Source of the DNA: Turbatrix aceti
Taxonomy: Eukaryota; Nematoda; Chromadorea; Rhabditida; Panagrolaimidae
Assembly: GCA_963969345.1 (NCBI GenBank)
Contig: OZ017767.1
Span: forward strand, 4,306,739 to 4,370,738
Length of the DNA: 64,000 bases
Direction: 5' to 3'
Part shown: one piece after another, positions 53,684 to 64,000 of the stretch
Layout of the letters: each line of letters begins with the position of its first letter
Position numbering within the stretch: the first letter of the stretch is position 1
Program-made: the position numbers and the translations under genes
Notes under the pieces: generated by a model
The model's input: only the letters and a program-made list of their open reading frames with translations
Database searches by the model: none
What the model was told of the DNA's origin: nothing

Positions 53684-56092
53684 ATGGTACATTTCTTTAC
53701 TTTTGACGTAAGTGTGCCGTTCTTTCTACATTGGCGGTTGCAGGGAAACGAGACCTCGCTCCCGATGGAGATGTGCTCCAACTTTGATGCATACGAATTG
53801 AGACGACTTGCGCGACGCTTCAAGAAGCTCGACCTCGACGGCTCCGGGAGCCTGAGTGTGGACGAGTTCATGTCGCTCCCCGAGCTCCAGCAAAATCCGC
53901 TCGTGCAGCGCGTCATCGATATCTTCGACGAGGATGGAAACGGCGAGGTCGATTTTCGCGAGTTCATTCAGGGAATTTCGCAGTTCTCCGTCAAGGGCGA
54001 CAAGAATATTAAGCTCAAGTGTGAGTTTCGTCACATGTCTAAAAAATCTTTTTGGGTGTTTTTCGGCCCAGGGAATTCGTTTGTAGTGCAGTTACGACTG
54101 GGGCACTTTTTTTTATCTCACAGGAAGACTTACACCTGTCTGGTCTTTTTCAGTCGCGTTTCGCATTTACGACATGGACCGGGACGGCTTCATCAGCAAC
54201 GGCGAGCTCTTCCAGGTACGATGCCCGTGTCGCGCCCCAACAGCTAACTCGTTGCCTTGCAGGTGCTGAAAATGATGGTTGGCAACAACCTGAAGGACAC
54301 GCAGCTGCAGCAGATCGTCGACAAGACCATCCTCTTCCACGACAAGGACGGGGACGGCAAAATCAGCTTCCAGGAGTTCTGCGACGTAAGTGGCAAATCG
54401 ATGGCGGCATTTTCGGCGATTTTTGTCTAGACATACTTTCAATTAGTGTTCTTGAACTGACGTATCTTCACAGAGGCTGTGCTTCGGCTTCTGCCTTTGG
54501 GGCTGTCGTCGTCGGCACTCGCGTGCATTTCTCTTTTTTTACATTTTTTTTCACGGCATATCGAAACACACAAAACACTTGCGTTAGATTTTATCTGTCC
54601 TTTCGACTGTTGAGACTCTTCACTTCAATTTATTCTAAACCATCGTTTATTGTTCTTTTTGGATCCGCAGATTGCTTGTCGCGAGCGTCGCTGTCGCCAG
54701 CGGCGTCACGGCCAGCACTGCTTACCTGTAAGGCAAATCGCACGCCGCACACCGTTTCTTCTTCCTTTTTCGTATAAATTTCGAGATAAATTTTTTGCCA
54801 CAAAAACACGACTGAAAGCCAGCCGTCTCGTTCTTCTCCGCAACAGACACCTTTAATCTCAACCTGCCATATTTGCCGACACCGGGGCCGTGCTTGCCCA
54901 GGATTAACGAGTTTCTCGGAGAGGCACATCGGCTAGCTCGAGGCACGCTGTCAAGTCCAGCTGGCCCCGCCTCGAGGGAAGCGGACGTTCGTCGTCGCTC
55001 ATTTTCTGTTCCTAGGCAATTTATTTTTTCTTAACACAATTTGAGTTTTTTTGCGTTTGACCAATTAAGGAGTCTGGTGCCCGGTCTCCGGCACTTTTTT
55101 GACGAGTCTTCACATCGCTAACAGTTAATTTGTTTGAGTTTTGCAAAAGTTTGACCGTTTGACCGCAACATTGGTTTTTCTGGCTGAAATGTTCTTCTGC
55201 CGTCCTTCGCGACGAAGCACGAGACACCGACGCCGTAATGACGTTCCTTGATGACTAATCAACTTTCCAGATTGTTGAACACACAGAAGTGCACAAAAAA
55301 ATGGTCTTGGAAAACATCTAGTGTGGTGGTCGGTAGCGAGGGGCCTCGGTGCCTTCGACTGGCACCGCGCGGCCCCCGCACTCACCTGGACGGCTATTCT
55401 CCCCCCTACCGGGCCTTCTATCCACGCACACCCACCCACAATTGATGCACCTGTGTATCTCAACCAAACTGTTCTCTACACACACACAGACACGCGTTCC
55501 TTCTTCGTATGTCTACCGTAACTTATTTACAGTAAAAATTCTACAGTGTGAACTCACCATCTGTTTTGTGCCGCTTTGCCAACCGCTTCTTCCGTTTTGG
55601 CGATTTTTTGTACGCCTCATTATTTCTTGCTAACGCTATTGTACCGATAACAACTAACTCACTTGTCCACTACCTAACCCCGTCGTCGTCGTCGTCGTTG
55701 CCGTCCGGTGCACGTGTGGAGCAAGGCGTCCGCTTCGTGCCTGATGTGAATGTCGTATGATTGAGTAACGCGGGACCCTCCTTGCTTTGGGGACGGGCCC
55801 CAGCTGCTTCTTCTCCTATCACCCTCTGTCCTTTTAAATATCTGGCGATCCGCTGTGATTTATTTGAAAGATGCCTCGAAGGCACACCCACCCACGCATT
55901 CGCACACATGCACATACACACTTTTTCTTTTTACCCACTGCTCTATAACTTCTACAGTAACGCTATCTGGTCCGGCATTTTATTTCCGTTTTATCTATTT
56001 ATTTCATGGCACCTGGATCGACGAGGGCTAATTTTTCCTTTCAGGTTGTCGGCACTCTCGACGTCCACGAAAAGATGGTCGTGAAGCCGTAA
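53684..56092 (+). CDS. cnb-1: Calcineurin B, regulatory subunit
   Basis: Exons are 53684-53686 (ATG only), 53744-54020, 54154-54215, 54263-54385 and 56045-56092. This gives 170 residues, exactly the usual length. It has four EF-hand loops ([48 protein letters not shown]). The N-terminus [11 protein letters not shown] fits an N-myristoylation signal. The conserved [17 protein letters not shown] segment contacts the catalytic A subunit. It binds calcium and activates the phosphatase. A splice directly after the ATG is needed for the Gly-2; a stronger donor 21 bases later would give an unmyristoylated N-terminus. The last intron is 1.66 kb. Confidence 0.95.
54386..56044 (+). other. Large last intron of calcineurin B
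   Basis: About 1.66 kb, much longer than the other introns of the gene. It is T-rich with dispersed short open frames and no supported exon. Confidence 0.6.
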
Positions 56093-57540
56093 GCGAAGCC
56101 TCTTCGCCTTCTCAGCCTTCAGCCTGCCTGCCTGTCTTCGCGTCAGGTCCCTTCTGCTCGTAGCCGTCCGGTTGCGGTTCGTCCTCTTTCTTCGCCTCGC
56201 CCGTCCCAGAGCACTCCATGGCCCCCTTCTCCTAGTTCGACCTACTAGTTGTCCCTCTTCTGATTAATACAGTACCCCGACCGTACAGTTGACAACATAT
56301 CACCTTTGTTAATTATTGTATTACTTTTCTCTTAAGAGCAATCACATTTTTTCCTGGATTTCACACGCCGTGCACACACCACGCGCCTTTCTGGCCACTT
56401 TCTACCGTATTTCTATTTGTTTTTTTTGTTATTTGTATATTTCGCTCCAGGAAAAAAGAGAGAATCATTGTTCACGAGGACTTTCAGAGTTCATTTATGT
56501 TTTTTTCGAAATGATACAGTTGTTCTGCCTGCACTTGCCGGCATGATTGACCGACTCACTACTTCTTACGCAGATTGCTTTTCCTGATTTTTTTTTCTGT
56601 GGATATGACTCGACGAAGAATAAAAACCTAAACATTGCGCACGTCACAGACTCCCTTGCGCGCAGATTTTCTGCCTCGCTGACGACCGCCGGTAACAAAA
56701 AGCAGCCGAGACCGTTGATCCACTGGGACAACAAGAAAACAAAAATGTTTTTGAATTTTTTCAAAGAATGCGCTTCTGTTTTCAACAACATGCGAGTTGG
56801 TATCGGTTGATGACGGTTTCAGCATGATTGTGGTTGTGAGGGAAAAATATTATTGAAACAATTTTCATGCGTTGATGAATCATAAGGGACTTTGCACTCC
56901 AGGCGTTGTTCAATTTTTTTTCGGTTCACACGTTTCGTTCTTGCTCTTGGACACGATGACGACGAGCACTGTCTGACTGCAGGGGCAGGGGTGAAAGGAA
57001 GTATCATGCACGCCGATGGGCTACAGGGAACTGAGTGTTCGGAAATAGCACAGACTACAGACAGAGTTCACATGTGTGTAATTAGCAACGCTGTAGTGAA
57101 GGGTTTATGGGCTCGTCTCCAACAAAAAAGGTGATCTCGAGGACGATGGCTGCGTGTTCGAGCGAGACTCGACTCGGGAATCGATGAGTTAACGAGAGCT
57201 CTGCGCGGGGACGGCCGTTGAGGCAGGCAGGACGTGGGGGCGCGACGTGCAGCGAGGCAAGTAGGCCCTCCGCCCCTGACACGGGCGGCGTCCTTGCTCC
57301 GCGCACGGAATCGCTGTCGATCCTCGCGGCGATAGCAGCCTCCTCCTCGATGCCGCCGCCCGTCTTTGACTAGATAATGCGTGTCCCCCGCCCCCTGACA
57401 TCGCTGCTCACATCGCACGCCCGGTCATCTCTCCGCGTCTCGCCCGCCGTTGGTGGGGGGTTACTTTGTCTTACATTTTTTTGCGTTATTTCCCGGATTT
57501 GAGCAAAAATAGGAGAAAGTGCGTGACTTTCAGGAGAACC
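56093..57540. other. 3' UTR and spacer, calcineurin B to P450
   Basis: About 1.45 kb. The first part is T/C-rich and probably 3' UTR. No gene is supported on either strand. Confidence 0.45.
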
Positions 57541-59949
57541 ATGGGATTAGTCGGCGTGGCCGTTGTCATCGCCATCGTTACGTGGGTGGTCGTTTGGTTT
57601 GGCAAGAAGTACAACCACGTCCGGTATCACCTGAACCGCATCCAAGGCCCCAACCCGCTGCCCCTCATCGGCAACTTGCACCAGTTCAAGTTGAACTCTG
57701 ATCGTAAGTTTCTTGCGCAGCCACAAAGTACTGGCCCGTCTGTGAAAGTTTTTGCGCACACCCGGGATTATAATCGACACGGGGGTCACGGACGTTTTTC
57801 GGGTATTGAAAAATCGTTTCCGGAACGGGTTTTCATGTTTGCATTCGATTAAACTTTTGCAACGTTGCCATTTTTTTGAGCGTAAAAAAGCCACAAAATA
57901 GCAATTATATTTTTTTGATTGTTAAATACCCCTTTCCTTTCGCATCGTAAAATAACCACCTTACTTCATGAAAACGGCCTTCAGAATTCTTCGAGCAAGC
58001 ACAGGGCGTCTCGTACATGTTCAACGAGCATGCCGAACGCATCTGTCGTATCTGGCTTGGTCCCCTGCCCTTCGTCTTGCTTTACGGCGCCGAGGAATGC
58101 GAAGCCGTGCTTTCGAGCAGCAAGATGCTCACCAAACTCCCGCAGTACAGCTTTCTGTCGCCGTGGATCGGTGATGGCCTCCTTATCAGCAAGCCCGTCA
58201 AGTGGCGTCCGCGACGCAAGCTCCTCACGCCCACTTTTCACTACGACATCCTTAAAGATTTCATCGTCGTCTACAACAAGCACGGTGCAACGCTCGTCGA
58301 AAAGTTTGGCGAGCTGGCGGATAAGGGCGGCTTCCACGACGTGTTTCACACGATTTCACTGTGCACCCTCGATGTCATCTGCGAGGCGGCTCTCGGCGTC
58401 TGCATCGACGCGCAGCGCAAGCACACAGACTACCTGGAGGCCGTCTTCAGGTGAGTAGCAATTAAACAAGGAAAAACAAAGATTATATGAGGCTGGAAAA
58501 GTGACCGTGACCCGAGCAATTTTGTAGGATGAAGTTCATCATCCAGGAGCGACTCGTTAAGCCGCAGTATTACCCAAAGTTTCTCTTTGACCTCATTGGC
58601 CACGGCAAAGAGCAGGACCGCCATCTTAAAATTCTTCATGGTTTCACCAAGAAGGTGAGTACTCAGTTTTTTCCATTGGCGCTAGTTTTTTATTGCAGGC
58701 CATTCAAACACGTCGCGAGCTCATGCAGGCTGCAGGTGGCGTAGAAGTCTTCCTCAAGCAGGGCGACGAAGCTGGCGGCAGAAAACGCTCTCTGCTCGAT
58801 CTCATGATCGACATGGTCGACAAGGGCCACCTCGACGAGGCCGGACTCCAAGAAGAAGTTGACACTTTCACTTTTGAGGTTTGTGCCCTCGTTTTCAGCG
58901 TAAAGGGTGATTTTTGTGTTTCGCGTTGGCACGCACGCATCCGTTTTTTGTAGTTTTTTCTCGCATTCGTGTTTTTTATTACCACTAATTTGTTACTGAC
59001 ACAACCGGTTTGGCGGTGGTGCGAGACAAAAACTCCGGTGAACTTTGGGAAGGAACAGCCAGCGTCGCGCAGGGTCTCGTCTGGGCTACAGATGGCGTGG
59101 CCGATAACATCCGAGTGCACATTGCAGGGCCACGACACCACTTCGGCCGCGATGAACTTTTTCCTCCATCTCATGGGTCAAAATCCGCAGATCCAGGCCC
59201 GTGTCCAGGAGGAGGTCGATAGCATCATCGGCGAGGCAGAGCGCGATCTCACATTCGACGACGTCAGCCGACTCCGCTTCCTCGAGGCTTGTCTCAAGGA
59301 AACTCTTCGCATGTACCCCAGCGTGCCCCTCATCGCCAGGCAGACAGTCGAGGACACAAAAATCGGTGAGTGTACTTTCTGACAGACACGCGTGGCAGGC
59401 GAGGCGGTGTTGCCGGGAGCGAACCGGTTTAAAACCTGATAACTTTGCTTTCGGCTCCGGCGATACCGACTTTCCACTCGGATAAGAGTATTTTTTGTGC
59501 ATCGGAATTTTTGTTCCTTGCACGAGTTTTTTGCGCTGTTGAAATTGATTCGACTAGACTGGCGACAACAAAAAGAAGCTTTTTTAGGAAACCACCTGCT
59601 GCCTGCCGGCACGGGTGTCGTCGTCGTCGCTTCCATGGTGCACCGTGACCCGAGGTTCTGGCCGAACCCGGAGGTCTTCAATCCAGACCGCTTCATGGAC
59701 AGCGAACTCAAGCACCCATACGCTTACATTCCGTTCTCGGCAGGTTCCCGTAACTGCATCGGGCAGCGCTTTGCCATGCTCGAGGAAAAGTGCATCATCG
59801 CGCGCATCTTGCACCGTTACAAGGTCAAATCGAGCGTGCGCACTGACCAGCTCCGGCTCGCGGCTGAGCTCATCATCCGGCCCCTGCACGGCAATCATAT
59901 CCGCTTTGAAAGAAGAACATTCGGCGATTACTCACCCATTTCTGACTGA
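57541..59949 (+). CDS. Cytochrome P450, CYP4 type
   Basis: Exons are 57541-57703, 57985-58450, 58528-58654, 58699-58878, 59128-59365 and 59588-59949, in phase (511 residues). An N-terminal anchor (GVAVVIAIVTWVVVWFG) precedes a Pro-rich hinge (GPNPLPLIGN). Motifs are WRPRRKLLTPTFH (C-helix), EGHDTTSAAMN (I-helix oxygen site with the Glu typical of CYP4), ETLR (ExxR), RDPRFWPNPEVFNPDRF and the heme loop FSAGSRNCIGQRF with Cys at about residue 448. All catalytic elements are intact. CYP4 enzymes are ER monooxygenases, often fatty-acid omega-hydroxylases; the substrate here is unknown. Confidence 0.95.
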
Positions 59950-60182
59950 CCCATTGTCTTCGGTTACTGCCACGGTTTAAATTTAAGAACTCCACTTTGC
60001 AGGCTTTACGGATGATGTCAGCGTCTTCCGGGGATTGAAGAGGTCTGCATGTTCTGATTCTCAAGGAAAATAATGTGTTTGAACAAAAGCAGGTTGTCAT
60101 AGCCCGAGATAATGTTGATCCGTTCATGGAGGAGGTTCGCTACCGTGAAGTCATGCAAAAGCGATAATTTGGTAAAATTAAG
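59950..60182. other. P450 3' flank up to the retroelement
   Basis: About 230 bp, probably 3' UTR. The retroelement begins 239 bp after the P450 stop. Confidence 0.4.
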
Positions 60183-60187
60183 CAGGC

Positions 60188-60537
60188 TGGTACCGGGACT
60201 GGTTGACCATTCTCCCAGAGACTGGTGAGCGAGCCACGAGCGCGAGGCAGAGAACGTGTGCGGCCACGAGAGAAGCGTGCGCCGGCAAGACAAGCAGATC
60301 GGCAGCGACCGATGACGCGAAGTCATCATGCTGGTCGGCGGGAGTAGCAGCAGGCAGGTCGCGCGTGGCACGCGCTCGTCCCGGTTGGGGACACGTAGCG
60401 GTCGTCGTCATCGAGTCATCGTTTACGTCTAATTGTTCACGGTTGTTGTACGAGAGATTCTACTGATAAACTATTGTCTACTACGAAGTGTCCGGGATCT
60501 ACGAGGAAGCGCGAGCTAGCCGGGAGCCCCGGCAGCA
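60188..60537 (+). repeat. 5' long terminal repeat
   Basis: 350 bp, begins TGGTACCGGG and ends CCGGCAGCA. No TATA box is obvious; a GATAAAC near 60465 may act in polyadenylation. Confidence 0.9.
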
Positions 60538-60539
60538 AA

Positions 60540-60556
60540 TGGTGACGAGAGAACTG
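60540..60556 (+). promoter_or_regulatory. Primer-binding site of the LTR element
   Basis: Two bases inside the 5' LTR and starting with TGG, as expected of a site complementary to the CCA-ending 3' end of a tRNA. The tRNA was not identified. Confidence 0.7.
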
Positions 60557-61132
60557 ATTCGAACTACGCGGAAGAAGATACAACGACTACGATCGATCGA
60601 TGGCGGCGACGCGACACACGCACTACGGCAACACGCAGCGGAGAGAAGAAACGAGGATCAACGACAACGACGCTCTCCCGAGGTCAGGCCAGTTGGCTTG
60701 GCCTGCGACCAGAATCACTCAAGAATGGCCTAGGCAAAGCGCCATGTTTTGATTTTGCGGCGACACAACGGTGCGGCGACGGAGTGACCAGGCCAATTGG
60801 CTGGTGGAAAGGAAGAAGCGAACCAAGGCAGCAACAGCTCAGTTGAGTTGCGAGAATCGAGTTGTCCGGCGGTCAAGGGTGGAAGCCACATCAGGAAAAC
60901 AGCCGAGCACGTCGCAGTTGTGATGCGGTGCAATCAGGCATTGGGTACGTGCATCTGCACAACAGACGAGCGGTTTGTGAGGGACACCGATGGCGGTCCA
61001 GGCAGAGAATCCGGCCAGGTGCACATGTGCCAGGATTGGGCCAACTGGGGATGGACATCGTCGCAAGGTGACCGGCGGGATGGTCCGGCGAAGGAAGCAA
61101 CCACCATCAGAAGAAGGTGTCCATCGGAAGAG

Positions 61133-61385
61133 CAGAGCTTCCGGCCAGTGAGCCAGAAGGGGCCTTACGTGGACGGCGGCGAGCGGCTACGGGCACAGCA
61201 GGAAGCAGGATGAAAGCCGCTCAGTTGAGTGAGATTCAAGGAGAGGAACCAACAAAGACACCGCTCAGGGGGGCAACGCGGAAGAATACCGAAAGAGGTC
61301 CAACACATCCATGGAAGTGCAGAGCTTCGGCCAGCGAGCCAGAAGGGGCCTTTGTGGATGGCGGTGGACGGCTGGTGGCACCGGA
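61133..61385 (+). repeat. Internal imperfect repeat of the LTR element
   Basis: A block of about 60 bp starting CAGAGCTTC and containing GAGCCAGAAGGGGCCTT occurs at about 61133 and again at about 61319. TCAGTTGAG recurs four times in the interior (about 60840, 61218, 61427 and 61500). Confidence 0.6.
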
Positions 61386-61558
61386 AGAAGGTGGCTGAGC
61401 ATGCGGTCAAGCAGGATGAAATCCACTCAGTTGAGTGAAGTTCGAGGAACCGAAAGAAGTCAAAGGCGACGAAGACGACTACAGGCGCAGTCCCGGTCGG
61501 CTCAGTTGAGCTGACGCGTGACGCAGGATCTGGTTGGATCCAGCGACGACGGTCAGCT

Positions 61559-61569
61559 GGGGGAAGGAG
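61559..61569 (+). promoter_or_regulatory. Polypurine tract of the LTR element
   Basis: GGGGGAAGGAG immediately upstream of the 3' LTR, the expected plus-strand primer. Confidence 0.8.
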
Positions 61570-61919
61570 TGGTACCGGGACTGGTTGACCATTCTCCCAG
61601 AGACTGGTGAGCGAGCCACGAGCGCGAGGCAGAGAACGTGTGCGGCCACGAGAGAAGCGTGCGCCGGCAAGACAAGCAGATCGGCAGCGACCGATGACGC
61701 GAAGTCATCATGCTGGTCGGCGGGAGTAGCAGCAGGCAGGTCGCGCGTGGCACGCGCTCGTCCCGGTTGGGGACACGTAGCGGTCGTCGTCATCGAGTCA
61801 TCGTTTACGTCTAATTGTTCACGGTTGTTGTACGAGAGATTCTACTGATAAACTATTGTCTACTACGAAGTGTCCGGGATCTACGAGGAAGCGCGAGCTA
61901 GCCGGGAGCCCCGGCAGCA
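61570..61919 (+). repeat. 3' long terminal repeat
   Basis: 350 bp, identical by eye to the 5' LTR, followed by the second CAGGC target copy. Confidence 0.9.
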
Positions 61920-61924
61920 CAGGC

Positions 61925-63296
61925 ACAAGCGAATTTCTCTAGACAAAACGAAAAATTTTGTGAATCGATAAGGAGATGAATGACTGTTTATCACGGATGA
62001 CATCAGTTTTTTGTTGCTTTTTTAGCACAAAAAGCTGTAGAAAAATTCGGGAAACGTGATTTTTTGCCCGAAAATAAAAGAAGGGTTTTTCGACTGACTG
62101 GCCAAGTAAGGGGCAAGCAAAAAGTCTCTCTTTCGTGCGTCGGGGTAGCCAACACTGGCCGCACAATTGCCGTTGTTTTTTTCAGTTGATTTTGCTCGAC
62201 TGCCAAATTAATTCTACCACTTGGACAAAATCGCCGTTTTTCGGTCGTTTTTTGCCCGAAAATAAAAGAAGGGTTTGCATCGTTTTTTGACTGACTGAAG
62301 AATGATTTGGCTGGTGTCGGTTGATCAGTTGCCCGCTTTGCCGCAACTTGCTGGCACTATCTGAACTTCAGTCCCTTTTTTTATAAAAAAATTTTGGTAT
62401 GTCATAAATTGAGCTACAGTATATTTTCTTCATTATTCCTTCCATATGGATCGCTTGTGGTGCCATGCTACGCTGATTTATGACCAAAAAAGTGACGATT
62501 ACCTAATTTGTTACATTAAAATATAAAGTAATTAAGACAGACTCTGCGAGAAAATTTAGGATGGACGACCCAGCACTTTTTACACTTTCAAATGTTTTGA
62601 GTCTAAGTTGTAGGCCTTATGGGGCAAGGTCTAAAACCGCGATATTTTGATTTAAAAAAATCGAGTTCTGGAGATTTGGCTTCAGAAGTGTTTTTCATCA
62701 AAACTATTCCACAAGCTCCATTGGAAATGTAAAGATCTGAAAATTTTTATACGGGGGTTTTGGGGGAAGGGGAATTCAGTGACATACTCAGAATTTTTAA
62801 AAAACATCTGCAAGTATTTTTTTTATTAATTTCATGTTTACTAAAAATTTTGCAGCGTCCGTGTAATATCCACCGGAACGGGTTTGACAAGCCTATCTTG
62901 TAGCCCGTTTTTTTCTACGTATTATCGAATCAATGAAAAAAAAATAAGTGGTCGAGCCAATGGCGATATCGGGGCATTTGTAGCTGTGAAGAGTCGGATA
63001 ATGGTTAAAGATAGGACGCGCTCGCTCCGGGCGCCATGCCATTCACTAACGAGCCGGGAAACGAAGCAGGTGCTGCGTGATGGCGACGTCAGTCTCCTAA
63101 AAACAGAATTCCTCCTTCTACTTTTTAAAACCGGTAAACTTGTAAAAAATACGATTTTATCTATAAATTACTGTAACTGTTGTCAGAACTGGTAAAAACG
63201 TGAATTCAAAAATCCTGGATAACAACAATGGCCAAAAAAGGTTGGCAGCAGCAGCAGCGCAGTGACAAGAAAAGCAAAGGTCAGCTTTTCAAGATA
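61925..63296. other. AT-rich repeat-bearing tail without genes
   Basis: About 1.37 kb, A/T-rich, with long T and A runs. It contains a 28-base direct repeat at 62061 and 62248. No gene is supported. Confidence 0.5.
62061..62275 (+). repeat. Short direct repeat pair
   Basis: The word TGCCCGAAAATAAAAGAAGG with flanking T runs occurs at 62061-62088 and 62248-62275. Each copy is followed within 20 bp by GACTGACTG. Confidence 0.7.
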
Positions 63297-63765
63297 CAAT
63301 ACGTATTGTACCCGTTAAAACTGGCAAAACACGCGGTCGGTCAAAAAACGCAGTTTTTTTTTATTTTTTTTTGGCAATACATTTACTGTTGCATCACTTC
63401 ACCTTGAGACATATTTTACACCTGATGAGTCATTTTTTTGCTTTTTGGCCCCTGAAGTTCACTTCAAAGTTTTAAAGCAACTGCAGGTTCCCAATATATC
63501 GATCCGACTTCCGAAAAATTTCTATTTTTCACTGTCCTGGTCTTTGCTGATTGCAATGATGACAGCTATGCAGGGGCCAAGAAGCAAAAAAAAATGACTC
63601 ATCAGGTATCTCAAGGTGAATCAATGCAACAATGACTCCACGGATACAAAACGAAAAGTAACTGTACTGCCAAACAAAAAGAAAAAAAACCGTTTTTTTT
63701 GCTGGGTTCCTGCAGCGATTTTGAACGACCGCGTGTTTTGCCAGTTTTGGCGGGTACAGTATTGC
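63297..63765. mobile_element. Fold-back (long inverted repeat) element
   Basis: The left part (63297-63455) is the imperfect reverse complement of the right part (63561-63765). Matching words include TGGCAAAACACGCGGTC on the left against GACCGCGTGTTTTGCCA on the right, and CACCTTGAG with CTGATGAGTCATTTTTTT against AAAAATGACTCATCAG with CTCAAGGTG. The spacer is about 105 bp. No coding frame. It resembles a fold-back MITE. The exact ends and target duplication are not clear. Confidence 0.75.
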
Positions 63766-64000
63766 AGTGTCGTGCATTGCACTTTCGGTCTGCTTTTTGT
63801 TTTTTCGTTCTTTTTCTTCCATTTTTGTCTCCTTTTTTTTAATTTATTTTTTTGTGTCATTTTTTTAACGTTTAATTGCATTTTTGTACCGAAAATAAAT
63901 AAATTAATGAATTAGGCTGCGATTCTGTTGCCAGACGTCTGACACGTTGAGATACTGTTAACTTTGTGCTGTGGGGTATTTTTTTTTGTGTAAGGGGGAG
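63766..64000. other. T-rich tail of the window
   Basis: T-runs and AT-rich DNA after the fold-back element. No gene. Confidence 0.4.

Larger units (their letters stand above)
60183..61924 (+). mobile_element. Non-autonomous LTR retroelement with target duplication
   Basis: Two direct 350-bp repeats (60188-60537 and 61570-61919), identical by eye, start with TG and end with CA. They are flanked by the same 5 bases, CAGGC, at 60183-60187 and 61920-61924. Just inside the left repeat is a primer-binding-site-like TGGTGACGAGAGAACTG. A purine tract GGGGGAAGGAG lies directly before the right one. The 1032-bp interior has no gag or pol frame. The structure is that of a TRIM/LARD-type element mobilised in trans. 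Identical LTRs imply recent insertion. Orientation is fixed by primer site and purine tract. Confidence 0.92.

Noticed and set aside
54490..54530. Second copy of the last calcineurin B exon in the large intron
   Set aside because: The word GTCGTCGGCACTC resembles the final exon start, but there is no acceptor before it and similarity ends after about 15 bases.
60203..61848. Two identical 87-104 residue frames (ending LLYERFY) read as a duplicated gene
   Set aside because: They are translations of the two LTRs; low-complexity Ala/Arg/Ser content and no start context.
62980..63120. GC-rich island as tRNA-derived SINE or tRNA pseudogene
   Set aside because: No box A/B pair at correct spacing and no cloverleaf; left as unclassified spacer.

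Overview
The window looks like nuclear DNA of a nematode; the species cannot be fixed from sequence alone. Genes are intron-rich. Many introns are only about 45-60 bp and end in U-rich TTTCAG or TTGCAG acceptors. Coding DNA is GC-rich (codons ending in C or G) and set in AT-rich spacers with long T runs and poly-G tracts. A FOS-1-type bZIP basic region, a calcineurin B and a leucyl aminopeptidase resemble my recollection of their nematode orthologues. A tardigrade or another small ecdysozoan genome is the main alternative. No database search was run; homology is by recognition of motifs and family architecture. Exon boundaries were worked out by hand from GT/AG sites and reading-frame phase.

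Layout. 0.4-7 kb: FOS-like bZIP factor and prolyl oligopeptidase. 7-9.3 kb: two tandem minus-strand short-chain dehydrogenases. 9.5-13.4 kb: a plus-strand cluster of NKAP-like protein, PIG-C and the TIM14/PAM18 J-protein. 13.6-14.1 kb: ROMO1 on the minus strand. 15-19.7 kb: ADP-forming succinyl-CoA ligase beta subunit and leucyl aminopeptidase. 19.7-22 kb: gene-poor. 22-25.9 kb: a membrane-anchored arylacetamide-deacetylase-like hydrolase. 26.3-31.3 kb: a large Lys/Ser-rich single-span protein and a secreted FN3-like protein. 31.9-35.3 kb: a TRIM-NHL protein of the Brat/NCL-1 type that has a RING finger. 35.7-38.1 kb: two small membrane proteins and an acylglycerolphosphate acyltransferase. 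38.5-39.6 kb: an acidic unknown on the minus strand. 40.1-43.4 kb: p24/TMED cargo receptor, a degenerate histidine-phosphatase-fold protein and an unknown. 43.6-46.4 kb: FRG1 and ADRM1/RPN13, divergent. 47.7-49.4 kb: zinc alcohol dehydrogenase. 50.8-53.1 kb: membrane proteins and a tRNA-Arg(UCU). 53.7-60 kb: calcineurin B and a CYP4-type P450. 60.2-64 kb: repeats, including a structurally intact non-autonomous LTR retroelement and a long fold-back element.

The genes are mostly housekeeping and functionally mixed: mitochondrion, GPI-anchor synthesis, proteasome, splicing, secretory pathway. Several sets lie head to tail with about 150-340 bp gaps and a splice acceptor just before the downstream ATG, as in nematode operons; this is inference. 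The most distinctive observations are the LTR element with identical 350-bp repeats, TG...CA ends and a 5-bp target duplication; the 470-bp fold-back; a dispersed AT-rich repeat seen twice; a duplicated and broken copy of the last exon of one gene; and a histidine-phosphatase-fold protein lacking its catalytic histidines.
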